A stretch of 64,000 bases of DNA from an uncultured Chitinophagaceae bacterium (GCA_903895845.1 CAITVK010000121.1:34980-98979), one strand, 5' to 3'; shown: positions 30,520 to 40,982, numbered from the stretch's first letter. The notes: generated by a model not told the origin, from the letters alone. Made by a program: numbers and translations.

Positions 30520-32190
30520 ATGACCAACGAAGCGATTGCAGATAATTTCTCCCTATTAGGAAAGTTGATGGATATACATGGAGAGAATAGTTTTAAGACC
30601 AAAACATACTCTATTGCAGCATTCACCATTGAGAAATTGCCAACCGAGTTGAAGGATTTGCCTCAAGATAAAATATTTGGTATCAGAGGTATTGGTGATG
30701 CTATTGGTAAAAAGATAATTGTACAACTGGAAACGGGTCAGTTACCGCAATTGAATGAATACATTTCCAATACCCCTCCCGGTATTTTGGAAATGCTGAA
30801 CTTAAAAGGACTAGGCCCAAAGAAGATTTTTACAGTATGGAAGGAGCTAGGCATAGAAACTATTGGAGAGTTATTGTATGCCTGCGAGGAAAACAGACTT
30901 ACCCTTTATAAGGGCTTTGGCGAGAAAACCCAGCAGAACGTAAAGGAATCCATACTGTTTTATATGGGTTCTCAAGGAAGCTATTTGTATCAACAGATAG
31001 AAAACTTTGCTATCAATGTAGAAGCGAAGTTGAAGTCACTTTTTAATAATCCTCAGTTTTACATTACTGGCCAGTTTAGGCGGCAGATGGAGGTGATAGA
31101 TAAACTAGATTGGGTAACAACTACCCCTAAGAATACCGTCTCTTCCTTTTTTACAAATAATGGATACACTTTAGTGGATGATACAGGCAATTATGTTTCT
31201 GTTGTGGGACAGGAGAATGTGAAGCTGGGTTTTTATTCTGTTGAAGCAAATGCTATTTCAAAGCAACAGTTCGAAACCAGCTGTAGTGATGCTTTCTTGG
31301 ATGGCTGGAAAGCAACTATCGGGTTTAATGAAAGCAGTTATCCATCTGAAGAAGCCATCTTTTCATCCAATAACATTGCTTATATCCAGCCTTGTTTGCG
31401 TGAGGAAATTTCTGTTATCGCGCAAGCAAAAGAAAACAAGTTGCCTTCTCTTATCCAAACAAAAGATATAAAAGGCATTATACATTGCCACAGTAAATGG
31501 AGCGATGGCAACAATACATTGGAGGAAATGGCGGCTGCGGCTATGCAAAAGGGGTATGAATACTTGGTGATAAGCGATCACTCGAAGACTGCCTTTTATG
31601 CGCAAGGATTGTATGAAGAACGGGTGCTTGCACAGCATCAACAGATTGATGAGTTGAATGCACAGATTGCGCCTTTCAAAATATTTAAGAGTATTGAGAG
31701 TGATATATTGAATGATGGAAGTTTGGATTATGAGAAGGATATACTAGAACGGTTTGATGTAGTGATTGCCTCCATCCATTCCAACTTGAAGATGACAGAA
31801 GAGAAGGCGATGATGCGTTTGATCAATGCAATAGAAAATCCTTACACCTCTATTTTAGGTCATTTAACTGGAAGATTGTTGCTAAGTAGAAATGGGTATC
31901 CCGTAAATCATCAGAAGATAATTGATGCCTGTGCGGCTAATAATGTGGTGATTGAAATAAATGCACATCCTCGTCGTCTGGATATTGATTGGCGCTGGGT
32001 TCGCGCAGCCTTGGATAAAAATGTACTCTTGTCCATTAATCCAGATGCACATAGTATTGATGGTTACAACGATTGCAGATATGGGGTATTGGTAGCGCAA
32101 AAGGCAGGATTGACTTCCGAGCAGAATCTTAGTAGTTTTTCATTACAACAGTTTGAAGACTTTGTGATTGAACAAAAGAAAAAGCGATAA
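30520..32190 (+). CDS. polX: DNA polymerase/3'-5' exonuclease PolX-like (Pol X + PHP domain)
   Basis: HhH region GIRGIGDAIGKKI / LKGLGPKKI; PHP motifs IIHCHSKWSDGNNTLEEMA, VISDHSKTA, INPDAHS. Confidence 0.9.
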   Translation: MTNEAIADNFSLLGKLMDIHGENSFKTKTYSIAAFTIEKLPTELKDLPQDKIFGIRGIGDAIGKKIIVQLETGQLPQLNEYISNTPPGILEMLNLKGLGPKKIFTVWKELGIETIGELLYACEENRLTLYKGFGEKTQQNVKESILFYMGSQGSYLYQQIENFAINVEAKLKSLFNNPQFYITGQFRRQMEVIDKLDWVTTTPKNTVSSFFTNNGYTLVDDTGNYVSVVGQENVKLGFYSVEANAISKQQFETSCSDAFLDGWKATIGFNESSYPSEEAIFSSNNIAYIQPCLREEISVIAQAKENKLPSLIQTKDIKGIIHCHSKWSDGNNTLEEMAAAAMQKGYEYLVISDHSKTAFYAQGLYEERVLAQHQQIDELNAQIAPFKIFKSIESDILNDGSLDYEKDILERFDVVIASIHSNLKMTEEKAMMRLINAIENPYTSILGHLTGRLLLSRNGYPVNHQKIIDACAANNVVIEINAHPRRLDIDWRWVRAALDKNVLLSINPDAHSIDGYNDCRYGVLVAQKAGLTSEQNLSSFSLQQFEDFVIEQKKKR

Positions 32191-32206
32191 AGGGGAGTTT
32201 GTCCTC

Positions 32207-32416
32207 AATAAGTGGTCACTTATTCATAATAAGCACCTTCTTTTTTTCAATAAGGACTCACTTATTACAAATAAACGAGTTCTTATTCGGAATAAGTGAG
32301 TCCTTTTTTTCAATAAGTGACAACTTATCGCAAATAAGTGGTTACATATTCATAATAAGTGACCACTATCTTTCAGTAAGTTGTCACTTATTGGAAGAAA
32401 GTACTCACTAAAAATG
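32207..32416. repeat. 21-bp-period tandem array D (aataagtggtcacttattcat-like), 10 units
   Basis: Unit starts 32207, 32228, 32249, 32270, 32291, 32312, 32333, 32354, 32375, 32396. Confidence 0.95.
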
Positions 32417-32622
32417 TGGTTGGAAGCATTTTAGTACAGGTGATTGTAGGATAGAATTTGATACGCAATAAAGTATTCTCGTCTGGTTTCAAAAGCTTTT
32501 TTATATTGCAGGGGTGCAGCATTAGGGTTGGTTAATCTATCTAAAAGAAGAATATTTTAAAATAAAGTCAGATTACCCATAACTTTTTTGCACTTTTGCA
32601 CTAATCACTTACAAAACATTGC

Positions 32623-33378
32623 ATGAAGCAAGCCTTGTACAAAACATTTACGGAGAATAAAAAGCAAGGGAAAAAGTCTTTCTCGGTTCTGATAGACCCC
32701 GATAAAGTTACTCCTCAGACTATCGATCAGTTGGTTTCATTAGGCATTGATGCGATGGTTGATTATTTTTTTGTAGGTGGTAGTCTTGTTATTTCTAATC
32801 ATCTGGATGAATGTATTCAGCAGATAAAAGCCAATTGCGATATTCCTGTTGTGCTTTTTCCTGGTTCTCCCTCACAAGTGAGCCGCTATGCTGACGCTTT
32901 GTTATACTTATCTCTTATCTCTGGTCGTAACCCCGAATTGCTGATTGGTCAACACGTTATCTCTGCCCCTTATGTAAAAAAGAGTGGTTTGGAGATAATG
33001 CCAACTGGTTATATGGTAATAGATGGAGGTGCCCCAACAACCGTTTCTTACATTTCTAATGCTAGCCCGATACCTGCCGACAAAAATGAAATTGCTATGT
33101 GTACGGCTATGGCGGGAGAAATGCTAGGCATGAAACTGATTTATATGGATGCAGGCAGTGGTGCCAAAAAGCCCATTACCGAAGCAATGATACAAACAGT
33201 AGCTAGCCACATAGAAAGCCCATTGATTGTTGGTGGCGGCATTACTACCCCAGAAAAAGCTTACTTGAATTGTAAAGCTGGTGCCGATGTGATTGTTGTT
33301 GGCAATGCTATAGAAAAAGATTTTTCATTGATAAAAGAAATGAGTGACGCCATCAAACGTGTTGGCGTGACTGTATAG
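32623..33378 (+). CDS. Geranylgeranylglyceryl/heptaprenylglyceryl phosphate synthase family (PcrB-like)
   Basis: SVLIDPDKV, VDYFFVGGSLV, VLFPGSPSQVS, YMDAGSGAKKPI, VGGGITTPEKA. Confidence 0.9.
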   Translation: MKQALYKTFTENKKQGKKSFSVLIDPDKVTPQTIDQLVSLGIDAMVDYFFVGGSLVISNHLDECIQQIKANCDIPVVLFPGSPSQVSRYADALLYLSLISGRNPELLIGQHVISAPYVKKSGLEIMPTGYMVIDGGAPTTVSYISNASPIPADKNEIAMCTAMAGEMLGMKLIYMDAGSGAKKPITEAMIQTVASHIESPLIVGGGITTPEKAYLNCKAGADVIVVGNAIEKDFSLIKEMSDAIKRVGVTV

Positions 33379-33530
33379 TTTTATACTATTACTTGCCCTG
33401 AAGATATACAACACCCCTTAAACCATCCTGTTGGTCTGATTTTTTTGTTCAATTGCCACATGCAGATACCTATTTATTTGGTGTGCAATTTTTGGTTTGA
33501 CAAACAGGTTTGGCAAAAAACGAACAATAA

Positions 33531-34400
33531 ATGAGAATTGCACACCTGATACTTGCTCACGAAGCCCCCGAACACGTTGAAAGACTAATTAAAAGATTAC
33601 AACATCCCAAGGCGGATTTCTTTATCCATATTGATCTTAAGGCAAATATCAACCCCTTTTTGTATCTGGAAAATCTAGGTCAGGTGCATTTCATCCGACC
33701 AAGGGTATCTATTTTTAAAGATGGGTTTAGCAGCGCAGAAGCCATTCTCAACGGATTTGATTATGTACTTCAAACCCACAAACGATATGACTACTTTAAT
33801 ATCTTAAGTGGGCGGGATTATCCTTTGAAAGACGTGTTCGAGATACATCAGTTTTTTAAACAGAATCCAGGTAAGATATTTATGGAGTCGAGAGTGGTTG
33901 ACAGTGAATGGAAAGAGGGGGCAGACAATATAAAAAAATATTATTTTGGCTATAATCCATTCTTTGGAAGTAAGTTGCTGGCGGGATTGGCTAGTACATT
34001 TCTTCCTGCAAGAAAAATCCCTAAAAACCTTAAAGCCTATGGTGGTTCGGCGTGGTTCACTATTTCATCTTTACATGCCAACATCATCTCCGATTATTTA
34101 CTGGATTTTCCTAGCGTAATCAATTTCTTCAAAAAAACGCGCAGAAGCAACGAGTTCATTTTTCAGACATTGATGAAGAATTCGGATTACACCACAGACT
34201 TTGTGGATGATAACCTTCGGTTTATCGAATCTGCTCCTGATAAAATACTGACTATTGAGGATGCTGAAAAGCTTGTGAATAGTGGGAAATTGTTTGCCAG
34301 AAAATTTGATGCAAAAGTGGATAATAAAATCTTGGATTATTTAGATGAGCAAGCTGCCATCGCTGCTCAAAACCGTCCGGTAGAGGAAGAAGAGGATTAA
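33531..34400 (+). CDS. Core-2/I-branching (GT14-type) glycosyltransferase
   Basis: RIAHLILAHEAPEHVERLIKRLQHPKADFFIHID..., FNILSGRDYPLK, YGGSAWFTISSLHA. Confidence 0.85.
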   Translation: MRIAHLILAHEAPEHVERLIKRLQHPKADFFIHIDLKANINPFLYLENLGQVHFIRPRVSIFKDGFSSAEAILNGFDYVLQTHKRYDYFNILSGRDYPLKDVFEIHQFFKQNPGKIFMESRVVDSEWKEGADNIKKYYFGYNPFFGSKLLAGLASTFLPARKIPKNLKAYGGSAWFTISSLHANIISDYLLDFPSVINFFKKTRRSNEFIFQTLMKNSDYTTDFVDDNLRFIESAPDKILTIEDAEKLVNSGKLFARKFDAKVDNKILDYLDEQAAIAAQNRPVEEEED

Positions 34401-34404
34401 GCAT

Positions 34405-35016
34405 TTATTCCCATTCACCGGCACCCATCCGCACCACTTCATACTCCTCTTTGGTACAATCGATAACAGTGGAAGGGATCATTCCGCCAATTCCACCATC
34501 AATCACAATGTCAACCAGATTTTTAAAGTTCTCATAAATCAGTTCTGGGTCGGTATATTCTTCCACCATTTCGCCCGGCAATGAGGCAGACAAAATAGGA
34601 TGCCCCAACTGCCTCGTAATGGTTTGAACAATGAGGTTATCGGGTATTCTCAATCCGATTGTGTTCTTTTTTGTCTGCAAAATCTTGGGCACTTCTTTGC
34701 TTGCCGGCAATATAAAGGTATAAGGCCCTGGCAGGTAGTTCTTCAACAAACGATAAAGGGGCGTATCAATGCTTTTGGTGTATTTACTCAGGTCGCTCAG
34801 GTCATTACACACAAAACTTAGCTGTGCTTTTGCGGGGTCAACCTGTTTAATTCGTGCAATTTTTTCTATTGCTTTATGCTGAAAAATATCGCAACCCAAA
34901 CCATAGATAGTATCGGTGGGATAAACAATAACGCCACCCGAAAGCAAACAATCTACAACGGTATCTATATGCCTTTGATTGGGGTTAACTGGGTGTATGT
35001 TTAGTAATAAAGCCAT
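34405..35016 (-). CDS. L-threonylcarbamoyladenylate synthase (Sua5/YciO/YrdC family)
   Basis: GGVIVYPTDTIYGLGCD, LPGPYTFILPAS, GLRIPDN. Confidence 0.9.
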   Translation of the reverse strand: MALLLNIHPVNPNQRHIDTVVDCLLSGGVIVYPTDTIYGLGCDIFQHKAIEKIARIKQVDPAKAQLSFVCNDLSDLSKYTKSIDTPLYRLLKNYLPGPYTFILPASKEVPKILQTKKNTIGLRIPDNLIVQTITRQLGHPILSASLPGEMVEEYTDPELIYENFKNLVDIVIDGGIGGMIPSTVIDCTKEEYEVVRMGAGEWE

Positions 35017-35263
35017 TTTCGCAAAGATATTCGCAATAGGCGTATGAACAGGACTGATATATTCATAAATATATCGTCCATCTTGTAGAATATAATGAAG
35101 AGATACATGACTATATCGAGTATTGTGTGAATTTATTAACTCTGTTTATCAATTCAAACTACTTTTCTACATATCCCTTTATCAAAAAAGTAAATAATTA
35201 ATAGACCGAATGCTTTTCAATCCCATTATTCTTAATCTTTGTTGAAATAAAACTAATCTGTAC

Positions 35264-36001
35264 ATGAAGATTGTTGCAATGATACCTGCACGCTATGCTG
35301 CCACCCGCTTTCCTGCAAAATTGATGCAGTTGCTGGGTGACAAAACAGTTATAAGACATACCCACGATAATACCCTTGCAACTGGTTTATTTGATGATGT
35401 GTTTGTGGTAACGGATAGTGAAATTATCTATGACGAAATAACCAACAACGGCGGCAAAGCTGTGATGAGTAAGGGACAACACGAAAGTGGTAGTGACCGG
35501 ATTGCTGAAGCAGTGTTGGCAATTGATGTGGATGTGATTGTGAATGTGCAGGGCGATGAACCATTTGTGAAACGGGAGCCTTTGGAGAGATTGATTAATC
35601 TTTTTGAAGAAGATACTGAAAATAAAGTACAAGTGGCTTCACTGATGCAAGTACTAACTGACGAAAAATCCATCGCAGATCCCAACTATGTGAAGGTGGC
35701 TGTGGACAGAAATATGAATGCGATGATGTTTAGCCGCTCGGTGATACCTTATAACAGAGATGGTAAAATAACACCCACCTACTACGAACATATTGGCGTG
35801 TATGCCTTTAGGAAACCTGCCCTTATTAAGTTTACCAACTGGAGTATGACGCCTTTGGAAACGGTTGAAAAAATAGAATGCTTGCGTTATCTTGAGAATG
35901 GTGTTTCCATCAAAATGGTGGTTACAGATTATATGGGCATTGAAATAGATACACCCGAAGACTTGGAAAAAGCTGCTGCCAAGCTGGATAGTTATCAGTA
36001 A
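35264..36001 (+). CDS. kdsB: 3-deoxy-manno-octulosonate cytidylyltransferase
   Basis: MIPARYAATRFPAKLMQLLGDKTVI, GSDRIAEAV, VNVQGDEPFV, HIGVYAFRK. Confidence 0.96.
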   Translation: MKIVAMIPARYAATRFPAKLMQLLGDKTVIRHTHDNTLATGLFDDVFVVTDSEIIYDEITNNGGKAVMSKGQHESGSDRIAEAVLAIDVDVIVNVQGDEPFVKREPLERLINLFEEDTENKVQVASLMQVLTDEKSIADPNYVKVAVDRNMNAMMFSRSVIPYNRDGKITPTYYEHIGVYAFRKPALIKFTNWSMTPLETVEKIECLRYLENGVSIKMVVTDYMGIEIDTPEDLEKAAAKLDSYQ

Positions 36002-36018
36002 TAAGAGATAATTGGTTG

Positions 36019-36186
36019 TCCCGCAAAGATTTCCGTACAACCCTAATTGTTTGACGGCATACCCTTAAGGAATAAGGGTGAACCCACAACAATATTTGGT
36101 ATACCCGGAACAATTTATGGTGTACCCAGAACAATATTTGGTGTACCCAAAGTTGTTACGGGTGTACCCGGAAGAAAATTGGGTAA
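36019..36186. repeat. 21-bp-period tandem array E (acccacaacaatatttggtat-like, ACCC...GGGT units), 8 units
   Basis: Unit starts 36019, 36040, 36061, 36082, 36103, 36124, 36145, 36166. Confidence 0.93.
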
Positions 36187-36251
36187 GATCGAAGAACGCC
36201 TTTTAGCGCTAAAATGAGTTAATTATTCTTTTATATTCTGTAAAGTATAGG

Positions 36252-36280
36252 CAAAAAAAATCCCACTGCAATGAGTGGGA
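36252..36280 (-). terminator. Intrinsic terminator for the 36306-36689 gene
   Basis: tcccact-gcaatg-agtggga stem with a T-tract on the minus strand. Confidence 0.7.
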
Positions 36281-36305
36281 CAATTTTGTATTGAAGCCTA
36301 AATAA

Positions 36306-36689
36306 TTATGCTCCCAAACGGTGGAACAGCTCTTTTACCTGGTATTTCCACAATTGTGTAAGGTCTTTTATTTCTTCTTTTTCAGCAAAATCAGAGATAA
36401 CCAATACTGTAGAATGAGATATTTCTGTTTGATTGATACGAAACTCCAGGTATTCATCTTTTTCAAACTTTTCCCATCTGTATCGAATAAAATATTCTTC
36501 TTCAGAATCTACTATTTGTGCCTTTTGGGTTGGCTCACCACTCCAAGAAAATGTAAATACGCCTTCCCACTCGCTCACATGGTCTGCAAACCATTCTTGC
36601 AACCCGGCAGGGGTGCATAAAAAATCCCAAAGAACTGTGGGAGAACATCTCACAGGAAACTCTAGTGTGTATAATTGTCTTTTACTCAT
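36306..36689 (-). CDS. START-like/SRPBCC domain protein
   Basis: LEFPVRCSPTVLWDFLCTPAGLQEWFADHV...FTFSWSGEPTQKAQI. Confidence 0.8.
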   Translation of the reverse strand: MSKRQLYTLEFPVRCSPTVLWDFLCTPAGLQEWFADHVSEWEGVFTFSWSGEPTQKAQIVDSEEEYFIRYRWEKFEKDEYLEFRINQTEISHSTVLVISDFAEKEEIKDLTQLWKYQVKELFHRLGA

Positions 36690-36886
36690 TTGTAATTACT
36701 TTACCCACATACAATTGTAGGGCTGCAATAATAGAAAATAAAAGATAGTTTCCAAATATTTTTTAAGTATTTGTCTATTTGTACTTATAAAAGAAGAAAT
36801 ATTATTTGAACAAATAAACTATAACAAAGCCCTAAAGAGGATAGATTTGCTGATTGAGGCTCTTGTTTTAAGTATAATCTCTCAAA

Positions 36887-38083
36887 ATGAATTTATTGTT
36901 TACAGCTAATAAGCAGGCACGTTTTTCAAACCCAACTTCTTCTTCGGAGGTTGCTTTGGCACGTGTATCAACAATAGTCTTACGTTTTGCGCTCATTGCC
37001 TGGTTCTCTGCCAAACTTCTTTGTTACAAATTATGGCTGGCCGATAGAATTTTTCCAATAGTCCCGCCTTTTCATTTAGGCTTTACGGTTCCTGCACTAG
37101 TTCATACAATACTTTTTATTGGTTCTTTGTTGGTGATGATTCTTTTGTTTTTGATGCCACAGAAGAAACTTCTCTTGCAGCTATTATTAGCGTTGGAAAT
37201 TGCCTGTTGTCTGCTAGATCAAACGCGTTGGCAAGCATGGGAATATCAGTATTTGTTGATGATGGTCATTTTTATAACCAACTGGCAATACAAAAACCGT
37301 ATCATTTCCCTCCTTGCTTTGTTGCTTGTATGCACCTATATCTTTAGTGGGATTTGTAAACTGAATACTGTATTTGTACAAACATTTTGGCAGTTCGAAA
37401 TATTGCAAAACCTCTTGCATTTGCCCGCTAGCGTTACACATAACAGGCTGATTTATCGCCTTGGTTATTCATTGCCTTCAATAGAAACACTAGGCGGAAT
37501 TTTATTTTTATTTAAAAGAACAAGAAGGTTTGGGGCAGCATTATTAATACTGATGCACTTGCTTACCCTTACCATTTTGGGGCCTTTTGGAATTAATTAT
37601 AACAGTTCTGTATGGTCTTGGAATCTGGTAATGATGGTATATCTGTATTTGATTGGAATCAGGCTGCACGATGTTCAATTCAAAACAATCATTTCAAGAA
37701 CATCTATCATAAATATACCCGTTGTGCTACTACTGGTTGTGATGCCAATAGTTGGTTTGATTGGGTGGTGGCCACACTTTTTATCGTTTAGTTTATATTC
37801 TTATAAAGCAAAACAATTGGTTATTTCAATTGACGAAGATTCTCAAAATTACAAGCTTTTTGAACCTTTTTATGAAAGTAAAAAGACATACAAATGGGCA
37901 AATCGCAATAGCAGACAGTTGATTTTGCACAATTGGGCAATGAATGAAATGAATACACCACCTTTTCCGGAAGAGGCGTATTATAATAAGTTTAAAGAAG
38001 CATTTATCAGCAAATACCCAAATGCAAAAGCAACGTTTTATCTCTATCAATCAGAACATCCTAAGATAGTTTTACTGAAATAA
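36887..38083 (+). CDS. Polytopic membrane protein (HTTM/DoxX-like)
   Basis: Multiple predicted TM segments; FSGICKLNTVFVQTFWQFEI. Confidence 0.65.
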   Translation: MNLLFTANKQARFSNPTSSSEVALARVSTIVLRFALIAWFSAKLLCYKLWLADRIFPIVPPFHLGFTVPALVHTILFIGSLLVMILLFLMPQKKLLLQLLLALEIACCLLDQTRWQAWEYQYLLMMVIFITNWQYKNRIISLLALLLVCTYIFSGICKLNTVFVQTFWQFEILQNLLHLPASVTHNRLIYRLGYSLPSIETLGGILFLFKRTRRFGAALLILMHLLTLTILGPFGINYNSSVWSWNLVMMVYLYLIGIRLHDVQFKTIISRTSIINIPVVLLLVVMPIVGLIGWWPHFLSFSLYSYKAKQLVISIDEDSQNYKLFEPFYESKKTYKWANRNSRQLILHNWAMNEMNTPPFPEEAYYNKFKEAFISKYPNAKATFYLYQSEHPKIVLLK

Positions 38084-38206
38084 TGAAGATTCTTTCCAAA
38101 AATTTTTTCTATTTCTGCCGATAAAAAACAATTATTTACCCCTCTTTAACGGGCTTTAACTTATTTAGGAACGGACTATGCTATTGTCTGAATCAAAATA
38201 AGTGTT

Positions 38207-38863
38207 ATGAAAAAGAACTATTATTTACTACTACTTTTTTGCGGGTTGTTTATGACAACTACCTATGCACAAGTTATTATTGGAGGAAGGATTGGAGGCG
38301 GTTATGGCTATGGATATGGACATTACAGGATGGGCAGAAGACCCCAAAACAAGCAAAGGGAAAAGCAGCCTGCGTACAAGCCTGTGGTATATCTTTCTGT
38401 AGGATATGGTTTTCCCAATTTAGATGCCAATGAATTTCCAGATTACTATGGACTGTATAAGGGTTCTGTTTCCCAAACCGGACCTGTGACTGCGTCTATC
38501 GATTATAGGTACAGTCGCTATTCTAGCATTGGTATCCTGGCTACTTATGGCAAAGTGAGTGTGCCCTATACCAATTACAACAACGTGTACCAAGGAAGTT
38601 CCAGCTTAGAAAACTGGTCTGTAATGGCAAACTTCATGCAATACTCGCCTCTTAGCAATACGGCAACTTTGTATTTCAGAGAAGCAATTGGGGTTAATAT
38701 AGGTAATGCTACTTCAACTATTTCTCCAATCGACCCCAGTACACTTGCTTATCAGTTGGGAGTAGGTGCCAAATTCGAAATTTCCAAGAACACGGCCTTC
38801 TTTGCAGAAGCTGGTTATGGCAAGTACATCTTGCACGGAGGATTATCATTCAGTTTCAAATAA
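38207..38863 (+). CDS. Secreted outer-membrane beta-barrel-like protein
   Basis: Signal peptide, Gly/Tyr-rich segment, alternating beta pattern ending GLSFSFK. Confidence 0.65.
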   Translation: MKKNYYLLLLFCGLFMTTTYAQVIIGGRIGGGYGYGYGHYRMGRRPQNKQREKQPAYKPVVYLSVGYGFPNLDANEFPDYYGLYKGSVSQTGPVTASIDYRYSRYSSIGILATYGKVSVPYTNYNNVYQGSSSLENWSVMANFMQYSPLSNTATLYFREAIGVNIGNATSTISPIDPSTLAYQLGVGAKFEISKNTAFFAEAGYGKYILHGGLSFSFK

Positions 38864-38891
38864 GCCAATTATTCTACTGGAAATATAAAGA

Positions 38892-38924
38892 AAGGGCTAA
38901 TCACAATAATAGTGATTAGCCCTT
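38892..38924. terminator. Hairpin aagggctaatcac/gtgattagccctt
   Basis: Perfect 13-bp stem between convergent genes. Confidence 0.65.
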
Positions 38925-39003
38925 CCCTTTTTTACTCAAACTCTTTATTTCTTTTTGCTTCTTTGAGTCTTAGCGCCTTTGTGTCAAAACTGCCTAACTC
39001 CTC

Positions 39004-40851
39004 CTAATATCCCCTCACATTCTTTCCTTCCATATAGTTTAAGAAGGCTTTATTACAAACTCGATTGCCACCAGGTGTAGGATAATTACCCGTAAAATAC
39101 CAGTCGCCCGTATTGGTAGGACAGCTATCGTGCAAATCTTCAATAGTCTGATAAACTACTTCCACAGGGAAATCAATGCCTTCCGGAGTAATCAATTGTG
39201 CAATCTTATCGGATATTTCCTCTGGTGTAAAAGGTTTATAGATATAACGAACAATGTTTTCAGTATGTAGCTGATCGGTACGTTCCAACTCAAGTATTTT
39301 TTCTTGTGCATCCGTCAATACAGATTCCATCCCTCTTTCTATCAACAAGGCAATCGCTGCACGGAAAGCAATAAAGTCGCCCATCTTACTCATATCTATA
39401 CCATAACAGTCCGGATAACGTATTTGAGGCGCAGATGAAACCACAATTATCTTCTTTGGTTTCAAACGGGCTAGCATCCGTACGATACTTTCCTTTAGCG
39501 TAGTACCTCTCACAATACTGTCATCAATCACAATCAGTGTGTCCTCGTGATTGCGGACAGTACCATACGTAATATCGTACACGTGTTGCACCATCTCATT
39601 ACGGCTACTGTCTTCGGTAATGAAAGTCCTGATTTTTACATCCTTTATCGCAATCTTCTCCTGACGAATCTTACGGGTAATCATCTCTTGCAACTTCTCT
39701 TCATCAAAGTCATTACCCCAGCTAAGAATCCTTTTTACTTTAATCTGATTCAAGTAATCTTCCATACCCTTCACCAAACCATAAAAAGCAACTTCGGCTG
39801 TATTTGGTATGTAAGAAAAGATACTGTTCTTCAAATCATAATTAATCCTTTCCAATATCCTTTTGCTCAGATGATAACCAAGCGCAATCCTTTCTCTATA
39901 AATCTTTTCGTCGCTACCCCTGCTAAAATAGATTCTTTCAAAGCTACAAGCCCTACGTTCTTTGGCAGGCACCACCTGACGAATACTAAAATTTCCCTTG
40001 TTGTCTACAATCAATGCATTGCCCGGCATCAACTCTTCTACTTCATTCTCACCCACATTGAAGGTAGTGCGGATACTTGCCCTTTCACTTGCTGCAACAA
40101 TTACCTCGTCATTTATATAATAATAGGCAGGACGAATGCCATGTGCGTCTCTAAATATAAAACTATGACCGTTTCCAACTAAGCCACCAACTGTAAAACC
40201 ACCATCAAACATGGGGATTGCTTGTTGAAGCACATCTACCAGGTTGGCATTATCTGGATTGTGTTCATCGGCTTTAACAAGGAAGTGATGTATTACTTCC
40301 ATCATAGCAGCTAAGTCACTTTGCTTTTGGAAGTCGCCCGGATTGATGCCTAGTTGTTCATACAGTTCATCCGTATTTACTAGATTGAAGTTCCCCGCCA
40401 ATGCAATGTTTCTTCCTGGTTGAATATCGCGTTTTATGAAGGGGTGACAAAAGTCTACACTGTTTCTTCCTTGTGTACCATAGCGCAAGTGACCCATTAA
40501 TAATTCGCCCAGATAAGGAACGTGACCTTTCAGTAATCCGGGATGTTTCAGTATATCTTTCTGATATTTCACCAGTTCTTGAACCTCCGCATTCACCTTA
40601 CTAAATATATCTACGATGGGTTGTTTTTCATTACTGCGAAGTCTGGAAAGGAAAGGGTAGCCTGGTTCTACATCTAGTTTTACGGCTGCAATACCAGCGC
40701 CATCCTGACCGCGATTATGCTGTTTTTCCATCAACAAATACAGCTTGTTCAAGCCATACATCACCGTTCCGTGTTGTTGTAGGTAGTAGGAAAATGGTTT
40801 ACGAAGCCTTATATAAGCAAGACCACATTCATGTTTTATTTCATCACTCAT
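39004..40851 (-). CDS. Amidophosphoribosyltransferase-like (PurF family)
   Basis: N-terminal HECGLA, KQHNRGQDGAGIAAV, MGHLRYGTQG; PRPP site TLIVIDDSIVRGTT. Confidence 0.85.
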   Translation of the reverse strand: MSDEIKHECGLAYIRLRKPFSYYLQQHGTVMYGLNKLYLLMEKQHNRGQDGAGIAAVKLDVEPGYPFLSRLRSNEKQPIVDIFSKVNAEVQELVKYQKDILKHPGLLKGHVPYLGELLMGHLRYGTQGRNSVDFCHPFIKRDIQPGRNIALAGNFNLVNTDELYEQLGINPGDFQKQSDLAAMMEVIHHFLVKADEHNPDNANLVDVLQQAIPMFDGGFTVGGLVGNGHSFIFRDAHGIRPAYYYINDEVIVAASERASIRTTFNVGENEVEELMPGNALIVDNKGNFSIRQVVPAKERRACSFERIYFSRGSDEKIYRERIALGYHLSKRILERINYDLKNSIFSYIPNTAEVAFYGLVKGMEDYLNQIKVKRILSWGNDFDEEKLQEMITRKIRQEKIAIKDVKIRTFITEDSSRNEMVQHVYDITYGTVRNHEDTLIVIDDSIVRGTTLKESIVRMLARLKPKKIIVVSSAPQIRYPDCYGIDMSKMGDFIAFRAAIALLIERGMESVLTDAQEKILELERTDQLHTENIVRYIYKPFTPEEISDKIAQLITPEGIDFPVEVVYQTIEDLHDSCPTNTGDWYFTGNYPTPGGNRVCNKAFLNYMEGKNVRGY

Positions 40852-40982
40852 TGCTAGGGAAGTATTGTTTTCGGCACCTTCTCAACGCATACCGACTCAG
40901 AAAGCTGCAAATATCGTATTAAAAGTTGGGAGCTAAACCCATCTTAACAAAAAACCATCAATCTCGAAAAGTTCAACCCCAT

